Position numbers and translations under genes: made by a program. Below, piece after piece: positions 29,004 through 37,303 of a DNA stretch of 64,000 nt. How positions within the stretch are numbered: the stretch's first letter is position 1; each line of letters begins with the position of its first letter. This DNA comes from Verrucomicrobiota bacterium (GTDB lineage Bacteria; Verrucomicrobiota; Verrucomicrobiia; Opitutales; Opitutaceae): assembly GCA_016871775.1 (NCBI GenBank), contig VHCI01000001.1, positions 1 to 64,000 on the forward strand. Reading direction: 5' to 3'. Under the pieces are notes generated by a model that was not told the DNA's origin, made no database searches, and was given only the letters and a program-made list of their open reading frames with translations.

Positions 29004-29843
29004 ATGGCCGCCCTGCCCCCCACGCTGCGTTTCCCGGCCGCCGGCGCCCGCCTCCTGCAGGCGGGCCTGCGCGGCTGGACGGGGCTGGTGCTCCTCTTCC
29101 TCTACGTGCCGGTGTTGGTGCTGGTGGTCTACTCGTTCAATTCCGCCCGCCTTGGCGTCGTCTGGGAGGGATTCAGCGGCCGCTGGTACGCTGAACTCTT
29201 GCTCCAGGCGCCGCTGCAGCGGTCGGCCTTCAACAGTCTGGTCGTGGCCATCGCGACGACGATAATCTCGGTGGTTCTGGGGACCCTCGGGGCCTGGCTC
29301 CTGCATCGCTACCGCTTCCCCGGGCGCGATCTCATCGAGTCGCTGGTCAACCTGCCAATGGTGATGCCCGAGATCCTGCTCGGCATCAGCCTCCTCGTCC
29401 TCTTCGCGCTCGCGGGCGTCGGGCTCGGGTTCACCACGGTGATCATCGGCCACGTCACCTTTAGCTTCCCCTTCGTGCTGGTAGCGGTCCGCGCACGCCT
29501 GCAGGGGCTCGATCCGGCGCTGGAAGAGGCGGCGCGGGATCTTGGCGCCACTCCGTGGGGCGCCTTCCGCCGCGTGATCCTCCCGGCGCTGCGCCCCGCC
29601 ATCTTCGCGGGCGGGCTGATGGCCTTCCTGCTCTCCTGGGACGAGCTGATCGTGACCTATTTCACGGCTTCAGCCGCCTCCGCCACCCTGCCGCTCAAGG
29701 TCTTTGGGATGGCCAAGGTGGGGCTCAATCCCGTGCTCAACGCCCTTTCGGCACTCTTCCTGCTAGTGACGCTCGTCGGAGTCGCCTTTTCCGCCTATCT
29801 GCGTTGCGGCGCCCGCCGGCCTCCCCCGACCTTTCCCCGATGA
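29004..29843 (+). CDS. potC: Spermidine/putrescine ABC transporter permease (PotC-like)
   Basis: A 279-residue inner-membrane permease with six hydrophobic segments. The ATG at 29004 gives a normal PotC start; nothing upstream resembles the family. YVPVLVLVVYSFN after the first helix, SVVLGTLGAWLLHRYRFPG, NLPMVMPEILLGISLL and the EEA loop EEAARDLGATPWGAFRRVILPALRP, which contacts the ATPase, are all present. It works with PotB as the membrane channel for polyamine uptake. Its stop overlaps the potD start (ATGA). It is the first gene of an operon whose order is potC-potD-potB-potA. Confidence 0.9.
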   Translation: MAALPPTLRFPAAGARLLQAGLRGWTGLVLLFLYVPVLVLVVYSFNSARLGVVWEGFSGRWYAELLLQAPLQRSAFNSLVVAIATTIISVVLGTLGAWLLHRYRFPGRDLIESLVNLPMVMPEILLGISLLVLFALAGVGLGFTTVIIGHVTFSFPFVLVAVRARLQGLDPALEEAARDLGATPWGAFRRVILPALRPAIFAGGLMAFLLSWDELIVTYFTASAASATLPLKVFGMAKVGLNPVLNALSALFLLVTLVGVAFSAYLRCGARRPPPTFPR

Positions 29844-30874
29844 AATTCAAGACCCCCATCCTCCCGGGGCGGCTTGCCGCCCTGTTGCTCGCGCTCCTTC
29901 CGGTCGCCTCCCGCGGCGCCGGCCAGCTCAATCTCTTCGGCTGGTCTGAGTACGTCCCCCAGCCCGTGCTCGAGGGCTTCACCCGCGAGACCGGCATCAA
30001 GGTCAACTTCGAGACCTACTCCTCGAACGAGGAGATGCTGGCCAAGCTCGTCGCTGGCGGCGGCCGCTACGACCTGGTCCAGCCCAGTGATTACACCGCC
30101 GAGGCGATGATCCGGCGCAAGCTGCTCCAGCCGCTTGACCGCGCCCGCCTCACCGGACTGGGCAACTTGGCTCCCGAGTTCACCGGCCGCGCGCACGACC
30201 CCGAGGGCCGTTACACGGTTCCCTACATGAGCGGCAGCGTCGGCATCGTGGTTAACACCGAGAAGGTGAAGACTCCCGTGCGCGGCTACCGCGACGTCTT
30301 CCAAGCCGCCCACCGGGACCGCATTGTCGTGGTCAACGACAGCCGCGAGCTCGTCTCGTGGGCGCTTTACGCGCTCGGGCAGCCGGTCAACACGGTCGAC
30401 CCCGCCAGCCTCGCCCGCGTCCGTCCGCTCCTCGCCGAGTGGATCAAGCTGGTAAAGGTGTTCGACTCCGACAGCCCCAAGACGGCGCTGCTCAATGGCG
30501 ACGTGGATCTCGGGGTCGTCTGGAGCGGGGAGGCGGCGCTGCTCTGGCGGGAGAATCGCAAATTTCAGTACCTGCTTCCGGCCGAGGGGGCGCACCAGTT
30601 TGTCGACGTGCTCGCCATCCCGGCCGGGGCGCGGAACGTCGCCGAGGCCCACCGGTTCATGGACTACATCCTCCGGCCCGAGGTCTCGCGCCAGATCTCG
30701 GCCGCCTTCCCCTACACCAATCCCAACGCCGCGGCCCGCCGCCTCCTCTCGCCCGACGAGCTCGCGAACCCGGCCAGCTACCCGTCGGGGGGCAAGCTCG
30801 AGAGCTTCCGTGACATCGGTCGCGCCGCCGCCGACATCGATCGGCTGGTGACCGACCTGAAGAGCGCCAAGTGA
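29840..30874 (+). CDS. potD: Polyamine-binding periplasmic protein (PotD/PotF-like)
   Basis: A 344-residue solute-binding protein with a signal peptide (MKFKTPILPGRLAALLLALLPVASRGAG). The mature part starts GQLNLFGWSEYVPQPVLEGF, the classic spermidine/putrescine-binding opening, followed by TGIKVNFETYSSNEEMLAKL, YDLVQPSDYTAEAM, VPYMSGSVGIVVNTEKV and GDVDLGVVWSGEAALLW. It captures the polyamine in the periplasm and delivers it to PotB/PotC. Spermidine versus putrescine preference cannot be decided. The start overlaps the potC stop by four bases, and potB begins 13 bases later. Confidence 0.91.
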   Translation: MKFKTPILPGRLAALLLALLPVASRGAGQLNLFGWSEYVPQPVLEGFTRETGIKVNFETYSSNEEMLAKLVAGGGRYDLVQPSDYTAEAMIRRKLLQPLDRARLTGLGNLAPEFTGRAHDPEGRYTVPYMSGSVGIVVNTEKVKTPVRGYRDVFQAAHRDRIVVVNDSRELVSWALYALGQPVNTVDPASLARVRPLLAEWIKLVKVFDSDSPKTALLNGDVDLGVVWSGEAALLWRENRKFQYLLPAEGAHQFVDVLAIPAGARNVAEAHRFMDYILRPEVSRQISAAFPYTNPNAAARRLLSPDELANPASYPSGGKLESFRDIGRAAADIDRLVTDLKSAK

Positions 30875-30887
30875 GCCGCCCCGGCCC

Positions 30888-31766
30888 TTGACCCCCGCAC
30901 CCGTCGCGCGCGACCCGGGTACCCGGCCCGGCGCCCTCGCCTGGCTGCTGCTGGCGCCACTGCTCGCGTGGCTCGCCCTCTTCGTGGTGGCGCCCGCGCT
31001 GCTGCTGCTGGGCTGCAGCCTCGGCGAACGCGACGAGTTCGGCCAGGTGCTGTGGGGCTTCTCGCTGGAGAATTACGCGCGGGTGCTGGATCCGATTTAC
31101 CTGCGCATCTTCCTGCGCTCTCTCGGTTTCGCCGCCCTCACGACGGGGCTTTGCCTGCTCATCGGCTACCCGGTTGCCTACCAGATCGCACGGGCCGCGC
31201 CGCGCGTGCGGGAATTGCTCCTGCTCCTCGTGATGGTGCCGTTCTGGACCAGCTTCCTCGTGCGCACCTACGCGTGGATGGCGATCCTCCGCGAGGAAGG
31301 GCTGCTGAACGCGTTGGTCACGTGGCTCCAGCCCGCTTGGGCCCCGCTCGGGCTGCTCTACACGCCCGCGGCGGTTGTGACCGGGCTGGTGTATTCCTAC
31401 CTGCCGTTCCTGATTCTGCCGGTATACGCCAGCGTCGAGAAGCTGGACGGCGCCCTCATCGAGGCGGCGCACGACCTTGGCGCCGGCCCGTGGCGCGTGT
31501 TCCCCGCGGTGATCCTGCCGCTGACCCTCCCGGGCATCGCCGCCGGGGTCACGCTCGTCTTCGTGCCCGCCGTAGCGATGTTCGCCGTGACCGACCTCCT
31601 CGGCGGCGCGCGCGTGCCGCTCATCGGTAACGTCATCCAGAACCAGTTTCTCCAGGCGCGGGACTGGCCCTTCGGCGCCGCCCTCGGCGTGGCGCTGCTC
31701 GGGCTATTCCTGGTGTCCCAACTGGTGCTGCGGGCCCTGCGGCCGCGCGGCGCCCTCCGCGGATGA
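30888..31766 (+). CDS. potB: Spermidine/putrescine ABC transporter permease (PotB-like), TTG start
   Basis: A 292-residue permease with six hydrophobic segments and the EEA-type loop EAAHDLGAGPWRVFPAVILPLTLPG. LVMVPFWTSFLVRTYAWMAIL and LPFLILPVYASVEKLDGALI are typical of PotB. No ATG or GTG lies near the beginning; the TTG at 30888 is the only sensible start because it lies 13 bases after potD and just ahead of the first helix. Its stop overlaps the potA start (ATGA). The two permeases are separated by the binding-protein gene, an unusual order. Confidence 0.89.
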   Translation: MTPAPVARDPGTRPGALAWLLLAPLLAWLALFVVAPALLLLGCSLGERDEFGQVLWGFSLENYARVLDPIYLRIFLRSLGFAALTTGLCLLIGYPVAYQIARAAPRVRELLLLLVMVPFWTSFLVRTYAWMAILREEGLLNALVTWLQPAWAPLGLLYTPAAVVTGLVYSYLPFLILPVYASVEKLDGALIEAAHDLGAGPWRVFPAVILPLTLPGIAAGVTLVFVPAVAMFAVTDLLGGARVPLIGNVIQNQFLQARDWPFGAALGVALLGLFLVSQLVLRALRPRGALRG

Positions 31767-32851
31767 GCGCCTCGATCGAGCTCGACGGCGTGGGCAAGCG
31801 CTACGGGACCGTCACCGCCGTGTGCGAGGTCCGTCTCACGATCGCCGCCGGCGAGTTCCTGACGCTGCTCGGCCCCTCCGGCTGCGGGAAGACCACGCTC
31901 CTCCGGATGATCGCCGGCTTCGAGGCGCCCACGGCCGGGCGGATCCTGCTCGGCGGGGAGGACATCACCGGTGTCCCGCCGCATCGCCGGCCGGTGAACC
32001 AGGTTTTCCAAGGCTACGCGCTCTTTCCCCATCTTTCCGTGCGCGGCAATGTCGCCTTCGGCCTGCGGATGCGCGGCGTGTCCCCTGCGGAACTCGTCCG
32101 CCGGGTGGACGAGGCCCTCGCGCTCGTCTCGCTGGAGGGGCTCGGGGAACGTTTCCCGTCCGAACTCTCCGGGGGCCAGCGCCAGCGCGTCGCGGTCGCC
32201 CGCGCAGTGGTCTGCCGGCCGCAGGTCCTGCTGCTCGACGAGCCCTTTTCCGCGCTCGATGCCAAGCTGCGGCAGACGATGCGCGCCGAGCTTCAGGCCC
32301 TCCAGCGCCGCCTCGGGATGACCTTCGTGCTCGTGACCCACGACCAGGACGAGGCTCTCGCGCTCAGCGACCGGATCGCGGTGATTAGCGCGGGCGCGCT
32401 CGAGCAGGTCGGGCCGCCCCGCGAGATCTACCACCGGCCGGCAACGGCTTTCGTGGCCGACTTCGTCGGTCACGCCAATCTCGTCCCGGCTGAGCGCATC
32501 GGCGGGTCGGCGGGGCGGGTTGCGGTACGGCTTGCCGGAGGGCTCGAAGCCGGCGTACCCGCGGAGTGTTGGCCCGCGGGCCGGAAGGCCACCCGCGCGG
32601 TCGTCCGGCCGGAGCAGGTGGTGCTCCGCCCGTGGCGTGGTGACGGGCGACCCGCGGCCCGAGCCCGGGTCACCGCGGTGGAATTCCGCGGGGACCGCGA
32701 GCACCTGCAGGTCGCGCTTCAGGACGGCGGCGGTCTGACGCTTACCGCCGTGCATCCGGGCGGGGAAGGGGATCGGGCCGATTTTGCGGTCGGCGCGGAG
32801 GTGGCGATCGGGATCCCCGCCGACCACCTCTGGTTTCTGCCCGGGGGGTGA
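31763..32851 (+). CDS. potA: Polyamine ABC transporter ATP-binding protein
   Basis: A 362-residue ATPase that powers the Pot importer. Walker A is GPSGCGKTT (37-45), the signature is LSGGQRQRVAVARAV, Walker B is VLLLDEPFSALD, and the switch His lies in VTHDQDEAL. A C-terminal TOBE-like regulatory domain (about 260-362) is present, as in PotA and other CUT1-like importers. The line RPVNQVFQGYALFPHL is characteristic of PotA. It ends the potC-D-B-A operon and converges with the aminopeptidase P gene 15 bases away. With speA in the same window, it suggests that polyamines are both made and imported. Confidence 0.92.
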   Translation: MSASIELDGVGKRYGTVTAVCEVRLTIAAGEFLTLLGPSGCGKTTLLRMIAGFEAPTAGRILLGGEDITGVPPHRRPVNQVFQGYALFPHLSVRGNVAFGLRMRGVSPAELVRRVDEALALVSLEGLGERFPSELSGGQRQRVAVARAVVCRPQVLLLDEPFSALDAKLRQTMRAELQALQRRLGMTFVLVTHDQDEALALSDRIAVISAGALEQVGPPREIYHRPATAFVADFVGHANLVPAERIGGSAGRVAVRLAGGLEAGVPAECWPAGRKATRAVVRPEQVVLRPWRGDGRPAARARVTAVEFRGDREHLQVALQDGGGLTLTAVHPGGEGDRADFAVGAEVAIGIPADHLWFLPGG

Positions 32852-32866
32852 GTCTCGTTCCGCGCC

Positions 32867-34147
32867 TTATGCCAACGCCTGCGGAATCCCCGCGGTGAGG
32901 ACCTTGGGGCCCCCGGCGCGAACGAGCACGTCATCCTCGATGCGGACGCCGCCGATCGTGAGGTGCGCGTCGACAAGGCCCCAGTTCACGGTGTCGCAGT
33001 GGCGTGCGCGCCGCGCCGGGTCCTGCAGGAGGGCGGGAATGAAGTAGAGGCCCGGCTCGACCGTCACCACGAAGCCGTCGGCAAGGGGCAAATCCATCCG
33101 CAGGGAGCGCAGGCTCGGCCGCGGATCGCGCGTCCGGCCGCGCGCCAGGCCGCTCGCGTCGCGCACCCCGAGCCCGACCAGATGCCCGAGGCCGTGCGGG
33201 AAAAAGAGCGCGTGAACCTCCTGCTCGACCAGCGACTCCGGCTGCCCGCGGAGAATGCCCATCCCGACCAGCCCGGCGGTCAGGTCGATCGCGGCGGCGA
33301 GATGGACCTGCTTCCACTCCGCGCCCGGCACGCACCGAGCGATGGCCCGTTCCTGGGCCTGCCGCACCGCGGCGTGCAGGTCCCGCTGGAAGCCGGAGGG
33401 CTTGCCCGCGACGTAGGTGCGGGTGACGTCCGCCACATAGCGACGTACTTCGGCGCCCGCGTCCACGAGCACGAAATCCCCGGGGGCCACTGCGCGTTCG
33501 GAGGGCTCGAAGTGGAGGACGGCCGCGTTCGGGCCGGCGCCAACGATCGTGCCGTAGCCCGTCCGGTCCGCGCCCGCGTGCTGGAAGGCGGCCTCGAGTT
33601 CGATCTGCAGCGCGCGCTCGGTAATGCCTGGGCGGATGAGTTCCGGCAGGCGCGCGTAACCCGCAAGGGTGGCGTGGACCGCCCGTTCCATCAGCTCGAG
33701 CTCGTGGGCGTCCTTCGGGCGGCGCACCTCGGCGCAGGCCAGCCGGGCCGCGTCGCTCGCGGCGGGGTCGGCTTCAACGCCCGGGACCGGGGCGCCGAGG
33801 GCGGCGATCCTGCGCCCGGCGCGCGCGTTCAGCCACGCCGTGAACCCGCCGATGTCCTCGCCCTCCCGCGGGCGGGCCCCGCACCAGACCCGTTCCGCCT
33901 CGGTCACGGGCGGCACGAAGCTGCGCCAGCCGGCCGCGCCCTCGCGTGGGTCGTACGCGATCACGCCGCCGGCGCAGTCTCCGCCCGCGGTGAACACATA
34001 CTCGGCGTGCGCGCGGTAGGGGTAGGTCTGGTCGCTGCCTTCGGGCAGCGGGACCGGTTCCCCGGCGCCGATCACGAGCGGGGCGTCAGAGGGGGCGAGG
34101 GCGGCGGCCAGCCGTTCGCGCCGAGCCGGGAGGTACGCGGGGGACAT
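32867..34147 (-). CDS. pepP: Xaa-Pro aminopeptidase (aminopeptidase P, M24B)
   Basis: A 426-residue pita-bread metallopeptidase that removes the N-terminal residue before proline. The start MSPAYLPARRERLAAALAPS at 34147 and the N-terminal AMP_N domain (VIGAGEPVPLPEGSDQTYPYR) fit PepP. Metal ligands are in FVLVDAGAEVRRYVADVTRT (two Asp), FFPHGLGHLVGLGVRD (His), TVEPGLYF (Glu) and GGVRIEDDVLV (Glu), so the dinuclear site looks complete. It stands alone between the pot operon, with which it converges, and the divergent sulfatase pair. Confidence 0.93.
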   Translation of the reverse strand: MSPAYLPARRERLAAALAPSDAPLVIGAGEPVPLPEGSDQTYPYRAHAEYVFTAGGDCAGGVIAYDPREGAAGWRSFVPPVTEAERVWCGARPREGEDIGGFTAWLNARAGRRIAALGAPVPGVEADPAASDAARLACAEVRRPKDAHELELMERAVHATLAGYARLPELIRPGITERALQIELEAAFQHAGADRTGYGTIVGAGPNAAVLHFEPSERAVAPGDFVLVDAGAEVRRYVADVTRTYVAGKPSGFQRDLHAAVRQAQERAIARCVPGAEWKQVHLAAAIDLTAGLVGMGILRGQPESLVEQEVHALFFPHGLGHLVGLGVRDASGLARGRTRDPRPSLRSLRMDLPLADGFVVTVEPGLYFIPALLQDPARRARHCDTVNWGLVDAHLTIGGVRIEDDVLVRAGGPKVLTAGIPQALA

Positions 34148-34239
34148 CGGATTAGGGTGCGTCCCGCGTGGCCGAGGGCAAGCGGGCGCCGGCACTTGCG
34201 GCTCGACTGGCGGCCGGGCCCAGCCTGACTAGAAGTCGG

Positions 34240-35703
34240 ATGTCCGTTACCCGCCTCGCCGTCCTCCTCACCCTCGCGGTGAGCGCGGTGGCCGCCCCCG
34301 GCCCCTCGCGCCCCAACGTTCTGCTGCTGCTGGCCGACGACCTGCGGCCCGGGGGTGCCGGCTACGGCTCTCCCGCGCTGACCCCGAACCTTGAGCGTCT
34401 GGCGCGGAGCGGGGTCCGCTTCGAGCGCGCCTACTGCCAGCAGGCGGTCTGCAACCCTTCCCGCTCCTCCTTCCTCACCGGCCTCCGGCCCGACACGCTC
34501 GGCCTGTGGAACAATGGCACCCACTTCCGCGAGCTGCGACCCGACGTGACCACCCTGCCGCAGCATTTCCGCAACCACGGGTACGTCACGCGCAACGTCG
34601 GGAAGATCTTCCACAACTGGCACACGCGCGAGAAGGGAGACGCGCGCTCGTGGAGCGCCCCGGAGTTCCTGCATTACGCCACCCACGGCGCGGACGCCCC
34701 GCAGGTCGAGGGCCCGCTGCCGCCGAACCTCGCCTCGGGCGGCGGCCGCCAGTACACGGACGTCCCGCTGACCGAGTGCCGTGACGTGCCCGACGAGGCC
34801 TACTACGACGGGCGGGTCGCCGCCGAGGCCGTGCGGGTGCTGCGCGAGATCCGCGACCGGCCGTTTTTCCTCGCAGTGGGTTTCTGGAAGCCGCACGCCC
34901 CGTTCAACGCCCCCAAGCGCTACTGGGACCTCTACGACCGCGCCAGCCTGCCGCCCGTCGACCTGCGCGCGCCGGCGGGCGCCCCGGAAGTGGCCCTCCA
35001 CGACGGCCGCGAGATCCTCGGTTTGCCGGGGCCGGGCCGGATCTCGCCCGATGCGGCGCTCGTGGCCGAGATGCGCCACGGGTATTTGGCGAACATCTCC
35101 TACCTCGACGCGCAGTTGGGCAAGGTCCTCGACGCGCTGGACGCGAGCGGCGTCGGCGGCCGCACCGTGGTGGTCTTCGCGGGCGACCACGGTTTCCACC
35201 TCGGCGAGCACGGGCTGTGGGGCAAAACCTCGAACTTCGAGCTCGATGCGCGCGTGCCGCTGCTGATCGCCCTGCCTGGGAGCGGACCCCGCGGCGTGGC
35301 GACGAGGGCGTTTGCGGAACTCGTCGACTTGTTTCCCACGCTGAACGCCGCCTGCGGGCTGCCCGCCGTGCCCGGCCTCGACGGGCTGAGCCTGCTGCCC
35401 GTCCTTCGCGACCCCGCCGCCGTGGTCAAGCCGGCTGCCTTCTCGCAGCATCCGCGCCCCGCCTACTACGACCGCGAGCCGGCCAAGGTGCCGCGAGCGA
35501 TGGGGTATTCCGTGCGGACGGACGCGGTGCGTTACACCGAATGGCGCGACTGGGCGAGCGGAACGGTGATCGCGCGGGAGCTTTACGATGCCGTCGCGGA
35601 CGGGGGCGAGACGCGCAACCGGGCGGGGGATCCCGCGCTGGCCGCCGCGGAGGCCGACGCCGCGACGCGGCTGCGGGCGCAGTTCCCTCCGCGCACGCGC
35701 TGA
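34240..35703 (+). CDS. Secreted iduronate-2-sulfatase-like sulfatase
   Basis: A 487-residue exported sulfatase; the ATG at 34240 gives a signal peptide (MSVTRLAVLLTLAVSAVAA). Metal Asp pair D33-D34 lies in LLLADDLRPG and the formylglycine site is C71-N-P-S-R75, followed by SSFLTGLRPDTLGLWNN, which is typical of iduronate-2-sulfatase-like enzymes. AVGFWKPHAPFNAPKRYWDLYD and FAGDHGFHLGEHGLWGK are further family segments. It begins a three-gene run with another sulfatase and a GMC oxidoreductase on the plus strand, likely for breaking down a sulfated glycan. The real substrate is unknown. Confidence 0.92.
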   Translation: MSVTRLAVLLTLAVSAVAAPGPSRPNVLLLLADDLRPGGAGYGSPALTPNLERLARSGVRFERAYCQQAVCNPSRSSFLTGLRPDTLGLWNNGTHFRELRPDVTTLPQHFRNHGYVTRNVGKIFHNWHTREKGDARSWSAPEFLHYATHGADAPQVEGPLPPNLASGGGRQYTDVPLTECRDVPDEAYYDGRVAAEAVRVLREIRDRPFFLAVGFWKPHAPFNAPKRYWDLYDRASLPPVDLRAPAGAPEVALHDGREILGLPGPGRISPDAALVAEMRHGYLANISYLDAQLGKVLDALDASGVGGRTVVVFAGDHGFHLGEHGLWGKTSNFELDARVPLLIALPGSGPRGVATRAFAELVDLFPTLNAACGLPAVPGLDGLSLLPVLRDPAAVVKPAAFSQHPRPAYYDREPAKVPRAMGYSVRTDAVRYTEWRDWASGTVIARELYDAVADGGETRNRAGDPALAAAEADAATRLRAQFPPRTR

Positions 35704-35752
35704 GCCCTCTGGTTCGCCACCCCACCACTTTTCCCGCCTCCGACTTACCCCG

Positions 35753-37303
35753 ATGCTCCCGCTCCTCCGCCATTTCCTGCTTCCGGCGCTGCTCCCGCTG
35801 GCCGCTGCGGCCGCGGCCCCCGCGGCGCGCCCGAATATCCTGTTCGTGATCTACGATGACTGGGGTTGGCGCGACGCCGGCGCCTATGGCGCGACCTGGC
35901 TGCGCACGCCGGGCTTCGACCGCGTTGCCCGCGAGGGCGTACTCTTCCGGAACGCGTTCACCTCGAACCCGAAGTGCAGTCCCTGCCGCGCCAGCATCCT
36001 CACCGGCCGCAACACGTGGCAGCTCCGCGAGGCGGTCTCGCACAACGGGATGTTCCCCGCCGGTTTCGCCGTCTATCCGGACCTGCTCGAGCAGGCTGGC
36101 TACCTCTTGGGCCTCACCGGCAAGGGCTGGGGGCCGGGCGACTTCAAGACCCTTGCCGGCCGCGAGCGGAACCCCGCCGGACCGGGGATCGAGGAGCACA
36201 CGATGACCGTGCCGGCCACCGGCATCAACCGGAAGGACTACGCGAAAAACTTCGAGACGTTCCTCGCCCGGCGGCCGCGCGGCACGCCATTCTGCTTCTG
36301 GCTGGGCTTCCACGAACCCCACCGCGCCTATGAGCCCGGCTCGGGGCGCCGCCTCGGCAAGGACCTCGCCGCCGTGCCCGTGCCGCCGTACTTCCCGGAC
36401 GTGACCCCGGTGCGGGACGACCTCGCGGATTACGCGGTCGAGGTCGAGTGGGCCGACGCGCACCTCGGCCGGGTGCTCGCCGCGCTGGAGGCGGCGGGCG
36501 AGCTGGAGAACACCCTCGTCGTGGTCACGTCGGACCACGGGATGCCCTTCCCGTACGTCAAGGGCCAGATCCACGAGGACGGCTTTCATCTGCCGCTGGC
36601 GATGCGCTGGGGCGCGGCGATCCGCCCGGGCCGGGTGGTCGAGGATTTCATCAACGTCCGCGACTTCGCCCCGACGTTCCTCGAGCTCGCGGGCCTGCCC
36701 GCGCACCCGCAAATGACGGGACGCAGCCTGGCCGCGCTGCTCCGCGCGCCCGGTTCGGGCTGGGTGGAAGGCCGGGACGAGATGCTCGTGGGCAAGGAAC
36801 GCCACGATCTCGGCCGGCCCGGCAACGCGGGCTATCCGGTGCGCGCCCTGCGCACGCGCGACTTCCTCTACGTGCGGAACTTTCACCCGGAGCGCTGGCC
36901 CGCCGGGAACCCCGAGACGGATTTCGGCAACTGCGACTCCGGCCCGACCAAGGAGGTGATCAAGGCTCTCGGCGGCCACTTCTACGATCTCTCCTTCGGC
37001 AAGCGCCCGGCCGAGGAGTTGTATGACCTGCGTCGCGACCCGCACGGGGTGAACAACCTCGCCCACGACCTGACGCACGCCGCGACGGTGGCGGAGATGC
37101 GCCTGCGCCTCGTCACCCTGCTGCGGCAGGACGAGGACCCGCGGATCCTCGGCCGCGCGGCGGAGCTGGAGGCCTACGCCTACGTCGGTGGCGGAGGGAA
37201 CAAGGCGTACGACACTTGGCTCAAGGCGCAGGAGGCGAAACTCAATGCCACGACTGTCGCGCCAGCGCCTGGGCGCAAGGGCGGTCGGAAGGCCCCTGAA
37301 TGA
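35753..37303 (+). CDS. Secreted heparan-N-sulfatase-like sulfatase (CSPCR active site)
   Basis: A 516-residue exported sulfatase starting 49 bases after the previous one, with a signal peptide (MLPLLRHFLLPALLPLAAAA). The metal pair is D35-D36 in VIYDDWGWRD and the modification site is C75-S-P-C-R79, so both the formylglycine cysteine and a second cysteine are in the motif. WLGFHEPHRAYEPGSG, VVVTSDHGMPFPYVKG and the C-terminal LYDLRRDPHGVNNL match the sulfamidase-like S1_8 group. Its stop overlaps the start of the GMC oxidoreductase gene (ATGA), so the two are coupled, and both are exported. Confidence 0.92.
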   Translation: MLPLLRHFLLPALLPLAAAAAAPAARPNILFVIYDDWGWRDAGAYGATWLRTPGFDRVAREGVLFRNAFTSNPKCSPCRASILTGRNTWQLREAVSHNGMFPAGFAVYPDLLEQAGYLLGLTGKGWGPGDFKTLAGRERNPAGPGIEEHTMTVPATGINRKDYAKNFETFLARRPRGTPFCFWLGFHEPHRAYEPGSGRRLGKDLAAVPVPPYFPDVTPVRDDLADYAVEVEWADAHLGRVLAALEAAGELENTLVVVTSDHGMPFPYVKGQIHEDGFHLPLAMRWGAAIRPGRVVEDFINVRDFAPTFLELAGLPAHPQMTGRSLAALLRAPGSGWVEGRDEMLVGKERHDLGRPGNAGYPVRALRTRDFLYVRNFHPERWPAGNPETDFGNCDSGPTKEVIKALGGHFYDLSFGKRPAEELYDLRRDPHGVNNLAHDLTHAATVAEMRLRLVTLLRQDEDPRILGRAAELEAYAYVGGGGNKAYDTWLKAQEAKLNATTVAPAPGRKGGRKAPE

